Source: Nitrospirota bacterium | GTDB taxonomy: Bacteria; Nitrospirota; UBA9217 | Length of the DNA stretch: 39,830 nt | Direction: 5' to 3' | Assembly (NCBI GenBank): GCA_020052615.1 | Contig: JAGVOT010000068.1 | Coordinates: forward strand, 1-39,830 | Part shown: piece by piece, positions 7,702 through 15,445 of the stretch | How positions within the stretch are numbered: the stretch's first letter is position 1 | Layout of the letters: each line of letters opens with the position of its first letter | Translations under genes and position numbers: made by a program | Notes under the pieces: model-generated | The model's input: only the letters and a program-made list of their open reading frames with translations | Told to the model about the DNA's origin: nothing | The model's database searches: none

Positions 7702-9279
7702 ATGGACTTCTCTACCGAACATATCTCGACCGACTTTCTCATCATCGGCGGCGGCGTCGCCGGCCTCCGTGCCGCGGTGGAGCTCGCGCGAAACGGCGAT
7801 GTCCTCGTTGTCACCAAGGACGCGCCCTCGGAGAGCAGCACCGAGTACGCCCAGGGCGGCGTTGCCGTGGCCCTGTCCGACGAGGACGAGATCTCCATCC
7901 ACTTCGATGACACCATCAAGGCGGGCGACGGCCTCTGCAACCGGAAGGCGGTCGGCACGCTGGTCGAAGAAGGGCCCATGCGCATCCGCGAGCTCATCGT
8001 CTGGGGGGCCGAGTTCGACCAGGAAGGCAGCAAGCTCGCATTCACCCAGGAGGCGGCGCACAGCAAGCGGCGGATCCTTCACGCCCAGGGAGATTCCACG
8101 GGCCATGAGATCCTGCGGGTGCTCACCGACAAGGTGCGCTCGACCGGGAAGGCGACCAAGATCGACTTCGCCTTCACGACCGACCTCATCATCGAGAAGG
8201 GAAGATGCACCGGCGCGATCGTCATCCAGCAGAAGGCCCGGAAGGTGCTCCTGGTCTCCGCGCGGGCCGTCATTCTCGCCACCGGCGGTTCGGGCCGCCT
8301 CTTCGAGCGGACGACCAATCCTCCGGTGTCGACCGGTGACGGCGTGGCCATGGCCTGGCGCGCCGGCGGGACGCTCGTCGATATGGAGCTCATCCAGTTC
8401 CATCCCACGGCGCTCTACCGGGCCGGTTCTCCGCAGTTCCTGCTCTCCGAAGCAATGCGGGGCGAAGGCGGCATGCTCCGGAACATCCACGGTCTTCGCT
8501 TCATGGATGCCTACCACCCCGCCCGTGAACTTGCGCCGCGGGACGTGGTCACCCGCGCCATCCGCGCAGAGATGATCGCGACCGGGTCCGACCATGTGTA
8601 CCTGGACATGACCCACCTCAACTCGGAATACCTGCGCAAACGCTTCCCGCGCATTTACGGCACCTGCAAGAGCTTCGGTATAGACATCACCGATGCGCCC
8701 ATCCCCGTCTCCCCCGCCGCCCATTACATCATGGGCGGCGTCAGGACCGACCTCTGGGGCGCCACCACCATTCCCGGACTTTTTGCCGCCGGAGAAACGG
8801 CCTGCACCGGCGTCCACGGCGCGAACCGCCTTGCGAGCAATTCCCTGCTGGAAGGCCTGGTCTTCGGCGAACGTGCGGGCCTCGGCGCGGCACGATACGC
8901 CGCAAAGCACGGAAAGGAAGCGTCGCGCCCCGCGCCTGCGAGGGTGCGTGCGAAGCTGAAGAACGCGGGGGTCTTTACGGCATCGGACAGTGATTATATC
9001 AGGACATCGCTGCGGAAACTGATGTGGGAGAACGTGGGCATCGTGCGGAACGGGAAGGACCTGGCTGCGGCGATGAAAAAGCTCCGCGAGTGGGACCGGA
9101 TGGTCAGGAACCCGCCGGCCGACCGGTCCGTTCTCGAGCTCAAGAACATGGTCCTCGTGGCCATGCTCATCACCCGGTCGGCGCTGCTGCGCGAGGGAAG
9201 CGTCGGCGCCCACTACCGGAGCGATCTGCCCGCAAAGGGGAAGAACTGGCGAAAAAGGATCGTGATGGCGAAGGGATGA
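7702..9279 (+). CDS. nadB: L-aspartate oxidase
   Basis: NadB oxidises L-aspartate to iminoaspartate for quinolinate and NAD synthesis, with FAD; fumarate or oxygen re-oxidises it. The 525 residues are full length. The FAD motif GGGVAGL is at 16-22, and SSTEYAQGG follows. Active-site elements of the family are visible: QFHPTAL (substrate His), PRDVVTRAI (Arg), AAHYIMGGVRTD (His and Arg), and GANRLASNSLLEG. The spacing and these residues favour NadB over succinate dehydrogenase or fumarate reductase flavoproteins. No good ribosome site precedes 7702, and the dispersed repeat at 7621-7678 occupies most of the upstream gap. nadA and nadC are not in the window. Confidence 0.95.
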   Translation: MDFSTEHISTDFLIIGGGVAGLRAAVELARNGDVLVVTKDAPSESSTEYAQGGVAVALSDEDEISIHFDDTIKAGDGLCNRKAVGTLVEEGPMRIRELIVWGAEFDQEGSKLAFTQEAAHSKRRILHAQGDSTGHEILRVLTDKVRSTGKATKIDFAFTTDLIIEKGRCTGAIVIQQKARKVLLVSARAVILATGGSGRLFERTTNPPVSTGDGVAMAWRAGGTLVDMELIQFHPTALYRAGSPQFLLSEAMRGEGGMLRNIHGLRFMDAYHPARELAPRDVVTRAIRAEMIATGSDHVYLDMTHLNSEYLRKRFPRIYGTCKSFGIDITDAPIPVSPAAHYIMGGVRTDLWGATTIPGLFAAGETACTGVHGANRLASNSLLEGLVFGERAGLGAARYAAKHGKEASRPAPARVRAKLKNAGVFTASDSDYIRTSLRKLMWENVGIVRNGKDLAAAMKKLREWDRMVRNPPADRSVLELKNMVLVAMLITRSALLREGSVGAHYRSDLPAKGKNWRKRIVMAKG

Positions 9280-9394
9280 TGCTCGTCGTGGATCAAAACA
9301 AACCATGCGCGCCGGCAAGGCGCACATGATGACTTTTTTCATGCATCTTCCAGGACCATAACCGGCACCGTCAGACCGGCACCCTGTTTTTCCG

Positions 9395-10159
9395 CTAATT
9401 CGTCCTCTTAAGCTTCCTGAAATACGCCAGTATCCTCTTGGCATTCGTGCCTACGTCGCTCCTGCCCTCCCGCGAGACCGAACGGACATCGATCCGGCTC
9501 CCCTCCGTCGTCTCCGGCGTGATGCGGATCACCACGTCATCCTTGAATCCGAACCAGAAGGTGGTGTCGGTCGCCTCGATGCGGCCCTCGTTCGGATGTG
9601 CATCAACGATCTGCCATCCCATTTCCCGGGCTGCGGCCAGGGCCTGCTCGAAGGCCCGGTCAGGCGGCAGAGGCAGCCGCAGCGGTACGATATGGGGATA
9701 CCCCTTTCGCTGCTGCGCCGCAACGTCGGGGCCGCCGTATTGGGCGGGATTTGGCGCGTCCTTCCTGAGCGGCAGGACGGCAATGAACTGCGGCGGGTTC
9801 CCGGTGTCCGTTGTTATGTCGTGGATAACGGGCATCTGCTTCGCCGTCCGCGTCCATGACCAGGGCACCCCGGCGGTGACAAGCCCGATGAGCATGCCGG
9901 CGAGGGAAAGGACCACCCCCTGCCGAAGAAGAAGCGGCCGCGCAATGATGAGGCCCGCGAGCGACAGGGCAGCCGCGGCGATGCCGGAATACGCTGCCGC
10001 CTTCAGGACCGTGAATCCCGTCCGGTAGTGCCACCACCCCCACCGGTGCCCGAACCCTGCCAGCGCCGCTGCAAGCCCTGCAAGAATGGCGAGCAGTGCC
10101 CCGGCCATCGGCAAGAGAGCCGGAAGGAACGGCTGGTTGCTGTTCTGCTGCCCGTCCAT
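9395..10159 (-). CDS. DUF1499 family membrane protein
   Basis: A 254-residue protein with three predicted membrane helices (about 12-35, 48-73, 79-98) followed by a soluble DUF1499 domain (about 105-250). The domain is recognised from WQIVDAHPNEGRIEATDTT, FGFKDDVVIRI and the closing VSREGRSDVGTNAKRI. The biochemical role of this family is not known. The start at 10159 has GGGGGGA five bases upstream. It is the last gene of the minus-strand group that begins with the PhnD-like protein; it starts 57 nt after the Slp-like gene and runs convergently with nadB, with no clear terminator in the 115 nt between them. Confidence 0.85.
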   Translation of the reverse strand: MDGQQNSNQPFLPALLPMAGALLAILAGLAAALAGFGHRWGWWHYRTGFTVLKAAAYSGIAAAALSLAGLIIARPLLLRQGVVLSLAGMLIGLVTAGVPWSWTRTAKQMPVIHDITTDTGNPPQFIAVLPLRKDAPNPAQYGGPDVAAQQRKGYPHIVPLRLPLPPDRAFEQALAAAREMGWQIVDAHPNEGRIEATDTTFWFGFKDDVVIRITPETTEGSRIDVRSVSREGRSDVGTNAKRILAYFRKLKRTN

Positions 10160-10216
10160 GGCGATCCCCCCATTGTGAATGTACGGTACCGGATCGAGGC
10201 CGGCGATCGCGACCGG

Positions 10217-10798
10217 TCAATACCACGGTGGCGGCGGCCAGTAGGGTCCCGGATAGTGCCGCATCCACGGATCGTAGAGATAGGGAGATCCGTAGTAATA
10301 GGGGCTGTAGTAAGGATACGGATAGGGCCAGGCGTAATAAGGGTAGTCCCGATACTCTTCCCAGAGATGGATCTGCCGGATCTCGAAGACCGGGTAGGAG
10401 TATTCCATCTCGTCGATCTTCCCTTTTCGCACCCCAATGAAGTCGCCTGCCAGCGTGATCTCCCGCCCCTTTTTATAGATCAATGGGTCCAGGATGCCCT
10501 TTGACCGCGATGAGACGGCCAGGAACCTCCCCTGATGGCGCTGATAATCCCTGAGGTAACCGGAAGCGTTCACCGGGATGAACAGCGCCTCGACCTGGGA
10601 GCCCTTCTCCGTGAGCTTCGTCTCCACGATCACCCCGCCCAGGATAAAGAGGCGGTCCTTGAACACCTCGGGCGTCTCCACGAGATGGAACAACTGGAAC
10701 TCCCGTGCGCCGGTGTTCATCAGATCGCGGTTCAAAACGGGTGAACAGCCCGCCAGGGCCAAACCGGCAATGGCGGCAAACAGCAGTGCTCGCTTCAT
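10217..10798 (-). CDS. Slp-family outer-membrane lipoprotein
   Basis: A 193-residue lipoprotein: signal peptide with lipobox LAGC, Cys at 18, and AAGGAGGAG upstream of the ATG at 10798. Residues 20-145 match the Slp (starvation-inducible outer-membrane lipoprotein) pattern: FKDRLFILGGVIVETK near 47-61, SSRSKGILDPLIYKKGREITLAG near 96-118 and YPVFEIRQIHLW near 135-145. The tail (151-193) is extremely rich in Tyr, Pro and Trp, with many YPYY-type repeats. That is characteristic of some members of the family and probably surface-exposed. The exact function is unknown. It lies 28 nt downstream of the sensor gene and is probably co-transcribed with it. Confidence 0.85.
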   Translation of the reverse strand: MKRALLFAAIAGLALAGCSPVLNRDLMNTGAREFQLFHLVETPEVFKDRLFILGGVIVETKLTEKGSQVEALFIPVNASGYLRDYQRHQGRFLAVSSRSKGILDPLIYKKGREITLAGDFIGVRKGKIDEMEYSYPVFEIRQIHLWEEYRDYPYYAWPYPYPYYSPYYYGSPYLYDPWMRHYPGPYWPPPPWY

Positions 10799-10826
10799 GG
10801 TCTCCTCCTTCCCCGGGCGGCCGCGC

Positions 10827-12164
10827 TCAATCCCGGTCATCCTTGAAGTAGTCGGGATACAGTTTTACCGCGCAGTCCGGGCAAAGCGCATGGCTGAACT
10901 CGGCGTCCGTATGGTCCCGCACATACGCCTCGATCTGGTTCCAGTACCCCGTGTCATCCCGGATCCGCTTGCAGGAGGCGCAGATCGGCAGCAGCCCCTT
11001 GAGGGTCTTGACGTTCTCCAAAGCTTCCTTCAGCTCCTCGATGAGCCGCTCGCGCTCTTCCTCGACCAGCTGCCGCAGGGTGATGTCCTGGAAGGCGATG
11101 ACGGCCGCGACGATGCGGTCGCCCTCCCGGATCGGCGCGGTGACATAGGAAACGGGCAGGAAGGAGCCGTCCCTGCACAGGAACATGTCCCGTTCGACGT
11201 CCTGCCGCGCACCGCTCCGCAGGACCTGGTTGCTCGGGCATTCCCCGGCAGGGTAGGGAGCGCCATCGGGATGATGATGTGTCAACGCGTGCAGCTCCCT
11301 GCCGACGATATCCTCGCTCTTCCATCCGAGCAGCCGCTCGGCCTCGGGATTCAGGAAGGTCACCATCCCGTCCCCGTTGATGACGATCACCCCCTCGCCC
11401 AGGCTTGCCGTAATGTCGCTCAGCTTCTTCTCGCTCGCCTGGAGCGCCGCAAGCACCTCCTTCCGCTTGCTCAGCATATCGCGGAACGATCCTGCCAGGA
11501 CGCCGATCTCGTCGGCGCTGCGGACATCGATCGCCACTTCGTAGTTCCCGCCGGCGACCTCCCGGGTCGCCCGGACCAGTTCCTGGACCGGCCTCGTGAT
11601 CGCCCGCGCAAGAACAATGGCGGCGGCGCATCCCAGGACCAGGACGATCATGATGATCAGCTCGAGTTGCCGGATCATGGTCGAGACCGCCTGCCGGATC
11701 GGCCGCTCAGACATTCCGAGATGCACGGTCCCGATCCTGCCCCACATGATCGGCGCGGCAAAGTCGAGGATCTCGCCCTTTTCCGTTGCCAGGAGCTCGG
11801 TGCGGAATACCTGCACGTTCAACGCCGCACCGGACGCCTTCAGGCCCGCGGGGAATTCTCTCCCGAAGGTATGCGCAACGACGTGGCCCCGGCTGTTCAC
11901 GACGTAGCAATATTCGACGTCCTTGTCCGTCGCCATGAGATCACTGAGCAGCAGGTCCATCTCGAAGAACCGCTCGGTCAGGATCGGCATTGCGCTCTGG
12001 CTGGCGACATGCTGCGCCATGAACTCCCCCCGCTTTTCGAGGGCGGCCTGAAGCTTGGGCTGCACGGCGATCATGATGAATGCGGCGAGCGCCGCTCCCA
12101 TCAGCACGATGACCCCTATCGTTGCGGAGAGGATCTTAGCGTAGAGACTGTTCAGGCGTTTCAT
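10827..12164 (-). CDS. membrane HAMP-PAS sensor with C-terminal CxxC/CxxC domain, no kinase
   Basis: A 445-residue inner-membrane protein: TM1 at about 10-33, a periplasmic single-Cache-like region (about 35-165), TM2 at about 167-188, HAMP (188-240) and PAS (about 245-365). After a short coiled coil comes a compact C-terminal module (389-445) opening LKGLLPICASCKRIRD. Cys lies at 395, 398, 428 and 431, with His425 between the pairs. I know this module as a recurrent ending of PAS-type signalling proteins in Deltaproteobacteria and Nitrospirota; its output is undescribed. No kinase, GGDEF, EAL or phosphatase domain is present. Only 3 nt separate it from the PhnD-like gene upstream, so the binding protein may pass its signal to this sensor. 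Confidence 0.88.
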   Translation of the reverse strand: MKRLNSLYAKILSATIGVIVLMGAALAAFIMIAVQPKLQAALEKRGEFMAQHVASQSAMPILTERFFEMDLLLSDLMATDKDVEYCYVVNSRGHVVAHTFGREFPAGLKASGAALNVQVFRTELLATEKGEILDFAAPIMWGRIGTVHLGMSERPIRQAVSTMIRQLELIIMIVLVLGCAAAIVLARAITRPVQELVRATREVAGGNYEVAIDVRSADEIGVLAGSFRDMLSKRKEVLAALQASEKKLSDITASLGEGVIVINGDGMVTFLNPEAERLLGWKSEDIVGRELHALTHHHPDGAPYPAGECPSNQVLRSGARQDVERDMFLCRDGSFLPVSYVTAPIREGDRIVAAVIAFQDITLRQLVEEERERLIEELKEALENVKTLKGLLPICASCKRIRDDTGYWNQIEAYVRDHTDAEFSHALCPDCAVKLYPDYFKDDRD

Positions 12165-12167
12165 GAT

Positions 12168-13103
12168 CTACAGGGTCCCCTTCTTTTTCTGCTGTTTCAC
12201 CCATGCCTTCATTTCCCGGATCGAATCGTAGGCCTTGTCGTCGATCTCAATGAACTTGTCGATCATCATGTTCTGGAGGTTCACCTTCCCCTCGGGATCG
12301 GCATGGGCGGACAGGAAGATCTGCTTCAATGCCTTTTTCAGCTGTTCGTCCAGGCCCGGCCTGACCACGACCGGCGGGATCGCGTAGGGCGCGGATTTTC
12401 TGACGATCTTCGTCTTCGACGTGAACTGGGGATTCCGCCTGTCCGCATAGTCCCAGATCAGGCTGTCCACGGACGCGCCGTCAATGATGCCTCGAGCGAC
12501 CGCCTTGATCGACTTGTCGTGGGCATGGGTGAAGACATGCTTGCTGAAGAACGACTCGGGGGTCTCACCCATTTTGGCAAGCATGAATTCGGGGACCAGC
12601 CTGCCGGTGTTCGAATCGGGATCGGCAAAGGCGAACGTCCCGCCCCTCAGCTCTTCGAACCTCGTGATCGGGCTGTCCCGCGCAACGATGATATAGGCAT
12701 GGTAGACCGTCTGACCGTACGCCTGCGGCGCTACAAGCAGTTCCAGGCCGAATTCCGCGTGACCGTCCACATAGGGTCCTGAACAGACGAACGCGGCATC
12801 GACATTGCCCGACCGCAGAAGCTGATTGATCTCCCGGTAGCTTTCCCGATCGATGAAGTCCACCTGCCTGTTCAGCTTTTTGCCGATATAATCGAGGAAT
12901 CCCCGGTAGTAGACAAAGCCCTCTCGCGGCGTGATCATGCCGCCGACGGCGATACGTATCGGTCGGTCACCCTGGTGATCAGCGGACGGTCCCACGGCCT
13001 CCCGCTTTTCGAGACTGACCTTCTTCGGTTCATTGCTGTCGCTGCAGGAAGCCGGTCCCAGGAGCAGGAAGCACAGGAAACCGATCTGCATGACCTTGCG
13101 CAC
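12168..13103 (-). CDS. PhnD-like periplasmic binding lipoprotein
   Basis: A PhnD/phosphate-phosphite-phosphonate-type solute-binding protein of 311 residues from a GTG at 13103, with AAAGGGA upstream. ATGs at 13163, 13157 and 13091 are alternatives. The signal peptide ends GPASC, a lipobox-like site with an unusual Pro at -3. The mature part has family features: VGGMITPREGFVYYRGFLDYIGKKL, DAAFVCSGPYVDG, FADPDSNTGRLVPEFML and the DGASVDSLIWD segment. No ABC permease or ATPase lies nearby; the next gene is a membrane sensor. A role in ligand sensing rather than uptake is therefore the more likely inference. The ligand is unknown. Confidence 0.85.
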   Translation of the reverse strand: MRKVMQIGFLCFLLLGPASCSDSNEPKKVSLEKREAVGPSADHQGDRPIRIAVGGMITPREGFVYYRGFLDYIGKKLNRQVDFIDRESYREINQLLRSGNVDAAFVCSGPYVDGHAEFGLELLVAPQAYGQTVYHAYIIVARDSPITRFEELRGGTFAFADPDSNTGRLVPEFMLAKMGETPESFFSKHVFTHAHDKSIKAVARGIIDGASVDSLIWDYADRRNPQFTSKTKIVRKSAPYAIPPVVVRPGLDEQLKKALKQIFLSAHADPEGKVNLQNMMIDKFIEIDDKAYDSIREMKAWVKQQKKKGTL

Positions 13104-13118
13104 CCGAGGGGTCCCTTT

Positions 13119-13141
13119 CCCCCCTGCTCCGAACAGGGGGG
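13119..13141 (-). promoter_or_regulatory. leader hairpin before the PhnD-like gene
   Basis: CCCCCCTG (13119-13126) and CAGGGGGG (13134-13141) form an 8-bp perfect stem with a 7-nt loop. It is placed between the predicted transcription start and the GTG start codon, just upstream of the AAAGGGA ribosome site. It could affect translation; this is inference. Confidence 0.4.
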
Positions 13142-13169
13142 TACACCGAATGATCATGAGCATAGAGAT

Positions 13170-13175
13170 ATTATA
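13170..13175 (-). promoter_or_regulatory. candidate -10 element for the PhnD-sensor operon
   Basis: The minus strand reads TATAAT here. The -35 region is poor (TTCCTT at 17 bp). Transcription would start near 13163, about 60 nt upstream of the GTG at 13103. The divergent glutaredoxin promoter lies at 13258-13286. Confidence 0.35.
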
Positions 13176-13257
13176 ACGTATATATGGCCCATAAGGAACC
13201 GTTGGAAGGGTCAAGCCCGACCAGTGGCGCCGTCGTGCACGCGGCCGGCAAAATGAT

Positions 13258-13286
13258 TTGCATGGCCCGTATCGCCATGTTATACT
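13258..13286 (+). promoter_or_regulatory. promoter of the glutaredoxin-FTR genes
   Basis: TTGCAT (13258-13263) and TATACT (13281-13286) are spaced exactly 17 bp apart. The predicted start is near 13293, leaving about 20 nt that includes the GGAGGG ribosome site before the ATG at 13313. Confidence 0.7.
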
Positions 13287-13312
13287 GTTTTCACGTCGTC
13301 GGAGGGACCCGG

Positions 13313-13573
13313 ATGGCAAAGAAAAAAACGAAGATCAGGCTCTACACCCTGAGCACCTGCTCCCATTGCCTGCGGACCAAGAAGTTCTTCAAGGAAATCG
13401 GCATTGACGCGGAAGTGACCGACGTCGATCTGCTTACGGGCGACGAGCGGGAAAAGATCATGAACGAGGTGCGCAAGCTGAACCCGGACTGCACCTTCCC
13501 CACCATCTGCATCGACGACAAGGTCGTGGTCGGATTCAATGAGGAGCGCATCCGCAAAGCGCTTGGAGAATAG
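13313..13573 (+). CDS. glutaredoxin-family thiol protein
   Basis: An 86-residue thioredoxin-fold protein with redox motif C16-S-H-C19 following the first strand (KIRLYTLSTC). The conserved cis-Pro region is seen in CTFPTICIDDK, and the last helix in GFNEERIRKAL. It probably reduces disulfides or carries electrons in the cytoplasm. The start at 13313 is fixed by GGAGGG six bases upstream and the promoter at 13258-13286; the longer upstream frame has neither. It ends 3 nt before the FTR-like gene, so the two are co-transcribed and probably exchange electrons. Confidence 0.9.
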   Translation: MAKKKTKIRLYTLSTCSHCLRTKKFFKEIGIDAEVTDVDLLTGDEREKIMNEVRKLNPDCTFPTICIDDKVVVGFNEERIRKALGE

Positions 13574-13576
13574 CCA

Positions 13577-13909
13577 ATGACCGCGGAGCAACTCCATCCC
13601 CTCCTGTCAGGATACGCCGAGTCTCAGGGCATCCGGCTGAACAAGGACCGGGAATTTGTCATGGATATCCTGCGGGGCCTGCTCACGAACGAGCAGCGGT
13701 ATGGTTACCGCTCCTGTCCCTGCCGCCTGGCGTGGGGAACAAAGGAGCGGGACGCCGACATCATCTGCCCCTGTGTATACCGCGATCCGGACATCAAGGA
13801 ATACGGAAGCTGTTACTGTGAGTTGTATGTATCCGTAGAATGGAATGAAGGAAAACGCGAGCATCGGCAGGTTCCGGAGAGACGACCGAAAGAGAAACGC
13901 AAAATGTAG
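13577..13909 (+). CDS. ferredoxin-thioredoxin reductase catalytic chain-like protein
   Basis: A 110-residue iron-sulfur protein of the FTR catalytic beta-chain family. It shows the three paired Cys motifs: C47-P-C49-R, C64-P-C66 and C79-Y-C81. Known FTR uses four of these for a [4Fe-4S] cluster and two for the redox disulfide. It would pass electrons from ferredoxin to a thioredoxin-like partner, most simply the glutaredoxin encoded directly upstream. The spacing between the second and third motifs is longer than in plant or cyanobacterial FTR, as in other non-photosynthetic members. No variable alpha chain is nearby. GGAG lies 8 nt before the ATG. The TAG stop falls inside a half copy of the dispersed repeat (13906-13934), so the charged tail after residue 90 may have been shaped by that insertion. 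Confidence 0.88.
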   Translation: MTAEQLHPLLSGYAESQGIRLNKDREFVMDILRGLLTNEQRYGYRSCPCRLAWGTKERDADIICPCVYRDPDIKEYGSCYCELYVSVEWNEGKREHRQVPERRPKEKRKM

Positions 13910-13934
13910 GGGCGGCCCTGGGTGGCCGCCCTGA
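13906..13934. repeat. half copy of the GTAGGGGC dispersed repeat
   Basis: GTAGGGGCGGCCC followed by TGGG and TGGCCGCCCTGAT matches the left half of the element at 7621-7678 apart from a few substitutions. It still folds as GGGCGGCC/GGCCGCCC. It provides the stop codon of the FTR-like gene. Confidence 0.7.
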
Positions 13935-13952
13935 TAAATCAAGGGACCGATC

Positions 13953-14351
13953 ATGAAAAAGAAAAAGACCCCGAAAAAAGCAGCCATGCCGGACTTCGAC
14001 TTCAAGGAATTCACGCCTGAAGAGGACAGGATCTACACCGAGGCAGTGACGAAGTACCGGGAAGCGATTGCGGCGGGAAAGACCCTCAGGGACGCATACG
14101 AAAGCACCTCGATCGCCGACAAAGCGCTCGAGAAAATGATCCAGGCGGACTTCCTGAAGATCATGATCGCCGAGCGGCACTTCAGCCGGAAACAGCCCCT
14201 GGAAACCGTCGCGAAAGACCTCGACGTATCGATAGAGCTCGTGAAACACACGTATGGTCGGATGCTCCAGGAGGTCGGCGTCTCCGCTGCCAACCAGTTC
14301 GGGAAGGAATTCGGTGACCTGAACCCTGATGCGCCAAAAATGAACGACTAG
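13953..14351 (+). CDS. hypothetical protein with possible HTH-like C-terminus
   Basis: A 132-residue cytoplasmic protein with a basic start (MKKKKTPKKAA) and AAGGGA six bases before the ATG. It is mostly helical and has no Cys. The C-terminal part (about 80-110: PLETVAKDLDVSIELVKHTYGRMLQEV) reads like a helix-turn-helix, in which a DNA-binding role is possible but not shown. I do not recognise the family. It is 43 nt downstream of the FTR-like gene and could be in the same transcript if the repeat between them does not stop it. Confidence 0.75.
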   Translation: MKKKKTPKKAAMPDFDFKEFTPEEDRIYTEAVTKYREAIAAGKTLRDAYESTSIADKALEKMIQADFLKIMIAERHFSRKQPLETVAKDLDVSIELVKHTYGRMLQEVGVSAANQFGKEFGDLNPDAPKMND

Positions 14352-14390
14352 TATCGGCGACAGGACGATGAGGCGACTTAACGATGCAAA

Positions 14391-14484
14391 ATGACTTGTC
14401 CCCGCGTCACCCCGTCAACCTGTCCCCCTGTCGATCTTATTCTCCGCGTCCCCCCTTCCCCGTGTCTCCGTGTCCGGGACCTCT
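14391..14484 (+). repeat. pyrimidine-rich degenerate GTCYCC repeats
   Basis: The stretch before the TauE/SafE gene is built of variants of a short unit: GTCCCC, GTCACC, GTCAACC, GTCCCC, then later GTCCCC, GTGTCTCC and GTGTCC. It is strongly C/T-rich on the plus strand. It looks like a decayed tandem repeat; the units are not exact, so boundaries are approximate. Confidence 0.4.
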
Positions 14485-15234
14485 ATGAAATTCCTCATTG
14501 GTTTGCTTGCAGGCATCACCGGCGGTATTACCGGCGGAGGCGGCGGGATCGTCATGATCCCCCTCCTGGTCGGCATCCTGCAATTGGACCAGCATACCGC
14601 GCACGGCATGAGCCTCGTGGCCCTCGTCTTCACCGGGCTTGCCGGCGCCATCACCTATGCCGTGAACGGTTCCGTCGATGTGACCGCATCGTTGCTCATG
14701 GCATCGATCGCAGTCGCCGCAGCGCATTCAGGCGCACGCTTCGCCCATGCCCTCCCGGGGTGGAAGCTCAAGCGGTCCTTCGGCGGCTATCTGATCGTCG
14801 TAGCGGTCCTCCTGCTGCTCAAACCCTACCTGACAGCCCTTCCTTCGCCGGGAGGGGGCATGATGAAGATCACGGTGCTCCTGCTTACCGGCGGCCTTGC
14901 GGGATTCACGTCGGGGATGATGGGGGTCGGCGGAGGGGCCATCATGATCCCCGCCATGGTTCTGCTCGCCGGATTTGACCAGCATGTGGCTCAGGGCACT
15001 TCCCTGCTCGTCATGGTGCCCACCGGAAGCGCTGGAGCGTATACCCACTGGAGACTGGGAAACGTCAGGACAACCCAGCTCCGGGGCCTTGTTCCAGGCG
15101 TCCTCGTCGGCTCCTTTCTCGGCAGCACCGCTGCTCACTCCCTTTCGGACAGCTCCTTGCGGATGATCTTCGCCGCAGTGCTGATCTGGACGGGTATGCG
15201 GTTTCTCAGAACAAAAAGGCCTGCCTTTTCCTGA
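14485..15234 (+). CDS. TauE/SafE family membrane exporter
   Basis: A 249-residue inner-membrane protein with about eight hydrophobic segments arranged as two related halves. The first half has GGITGGGGGIVMIPLL with QHTAHGMSL; the second has GMMGVGGGAIMIPAM with QHVAQGTSL. That internal duplication is the signature of the TauE/SafE (DUF81) family. Members export sulfite, sulfonates or sulfur organoanions. The ATG at 14485 is chosen over a GTG at 14470; neither has a strong ribosome site. A terminator overlaps its stop codon. The sulfite-oxidase-like gene that follows makes sulfite a reasonable substrate, but this is inference. Confidence 0.88.
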   Translation: MKFLIGLLAGITGGITGGGGGIVMIPLLVGILQLDQHTAHGMSLVALVFTGLAGAITYAVNGSVDVTASLLMASIAVAAAHSGARFAHALPGWKLKRSFGGYLIVVAVLLLLKPYLTALPSPGGGMMKITVLLLTGGLAGFTSGMMGVGGGAIMIPAMVLLAGFDQHVAQGTSLLVMVPTGSAGAYTHWRLGNVRTTQLRGLVPGVLVGSFLGSTAAHSLSDSSLRMIFAAVLIWTGMRFLRTKRPAFS

Positions 15235-15247
15235 GCCGGCCTTTTGT
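15211..15247 (+). terminator. terminator after the TauE/SafE gene
   Basis: ACAAAAAGGCC (15211-15221) pairs with GGCCTTTTGT (15238-15247) with one bulge, giving a stem that overlaps the stop codon and ends in a T-rich run. The A-tract on the 5' arm means it could work in both directions. Confidence 0.5.
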
Positions 15248-15415
15248 CATGTTGTCTTATGTAATCCTTGATTCTGCATCTTCCCCGGCTTTTTCCCTGT
15301 TTATCTGGTCATCTGTACCCTAGTCAGCTTCCTTCCATGAATTCCTCGGTTCTTCTCTCCAGACTTACCTGCCTTCGCGGTCCTGGCTTTAGGTTCATCC
15401 TGATCACACCGACAA

Positions 15416-15437
15416 GGCTGAGTCTCAAGGCTCAGCC
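15416..15437. promoter_or_regulatory. dyad upstream of the sulfite-oxidase-like promoter
   Basis: GGCTGAG and CTCAGCC form perfect 7-bp arms around TCTCAAGG, ending 8 nt before the -35 box at 15446. The position suits an activator site. No T-tract follows, so it is not a terminator. Confidence 0.4.
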
Positions 15438-15445
15438 GCCCGGCC

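Noticed and set aside
9280-9394. Repeated ACCGGCACC motif between nadB and the DUF1499 gene, considered as a terminator
   Set aside because: The copies are direct, not inverted, so they do not form a stem with the T-run that follows.
7675-9444. Minus-strand open frame of 589 codons antisense to nadB
   Set aside because: Shadow of nadB, no recognisable domain, no ribosome site.
10578-12782. Plus-strand open frame of 734 codons antisense to the Slp, sensor and PhnD-like genes
   Set aside because: It spans three well-supported minus-strand genes and has shadow-type composition.
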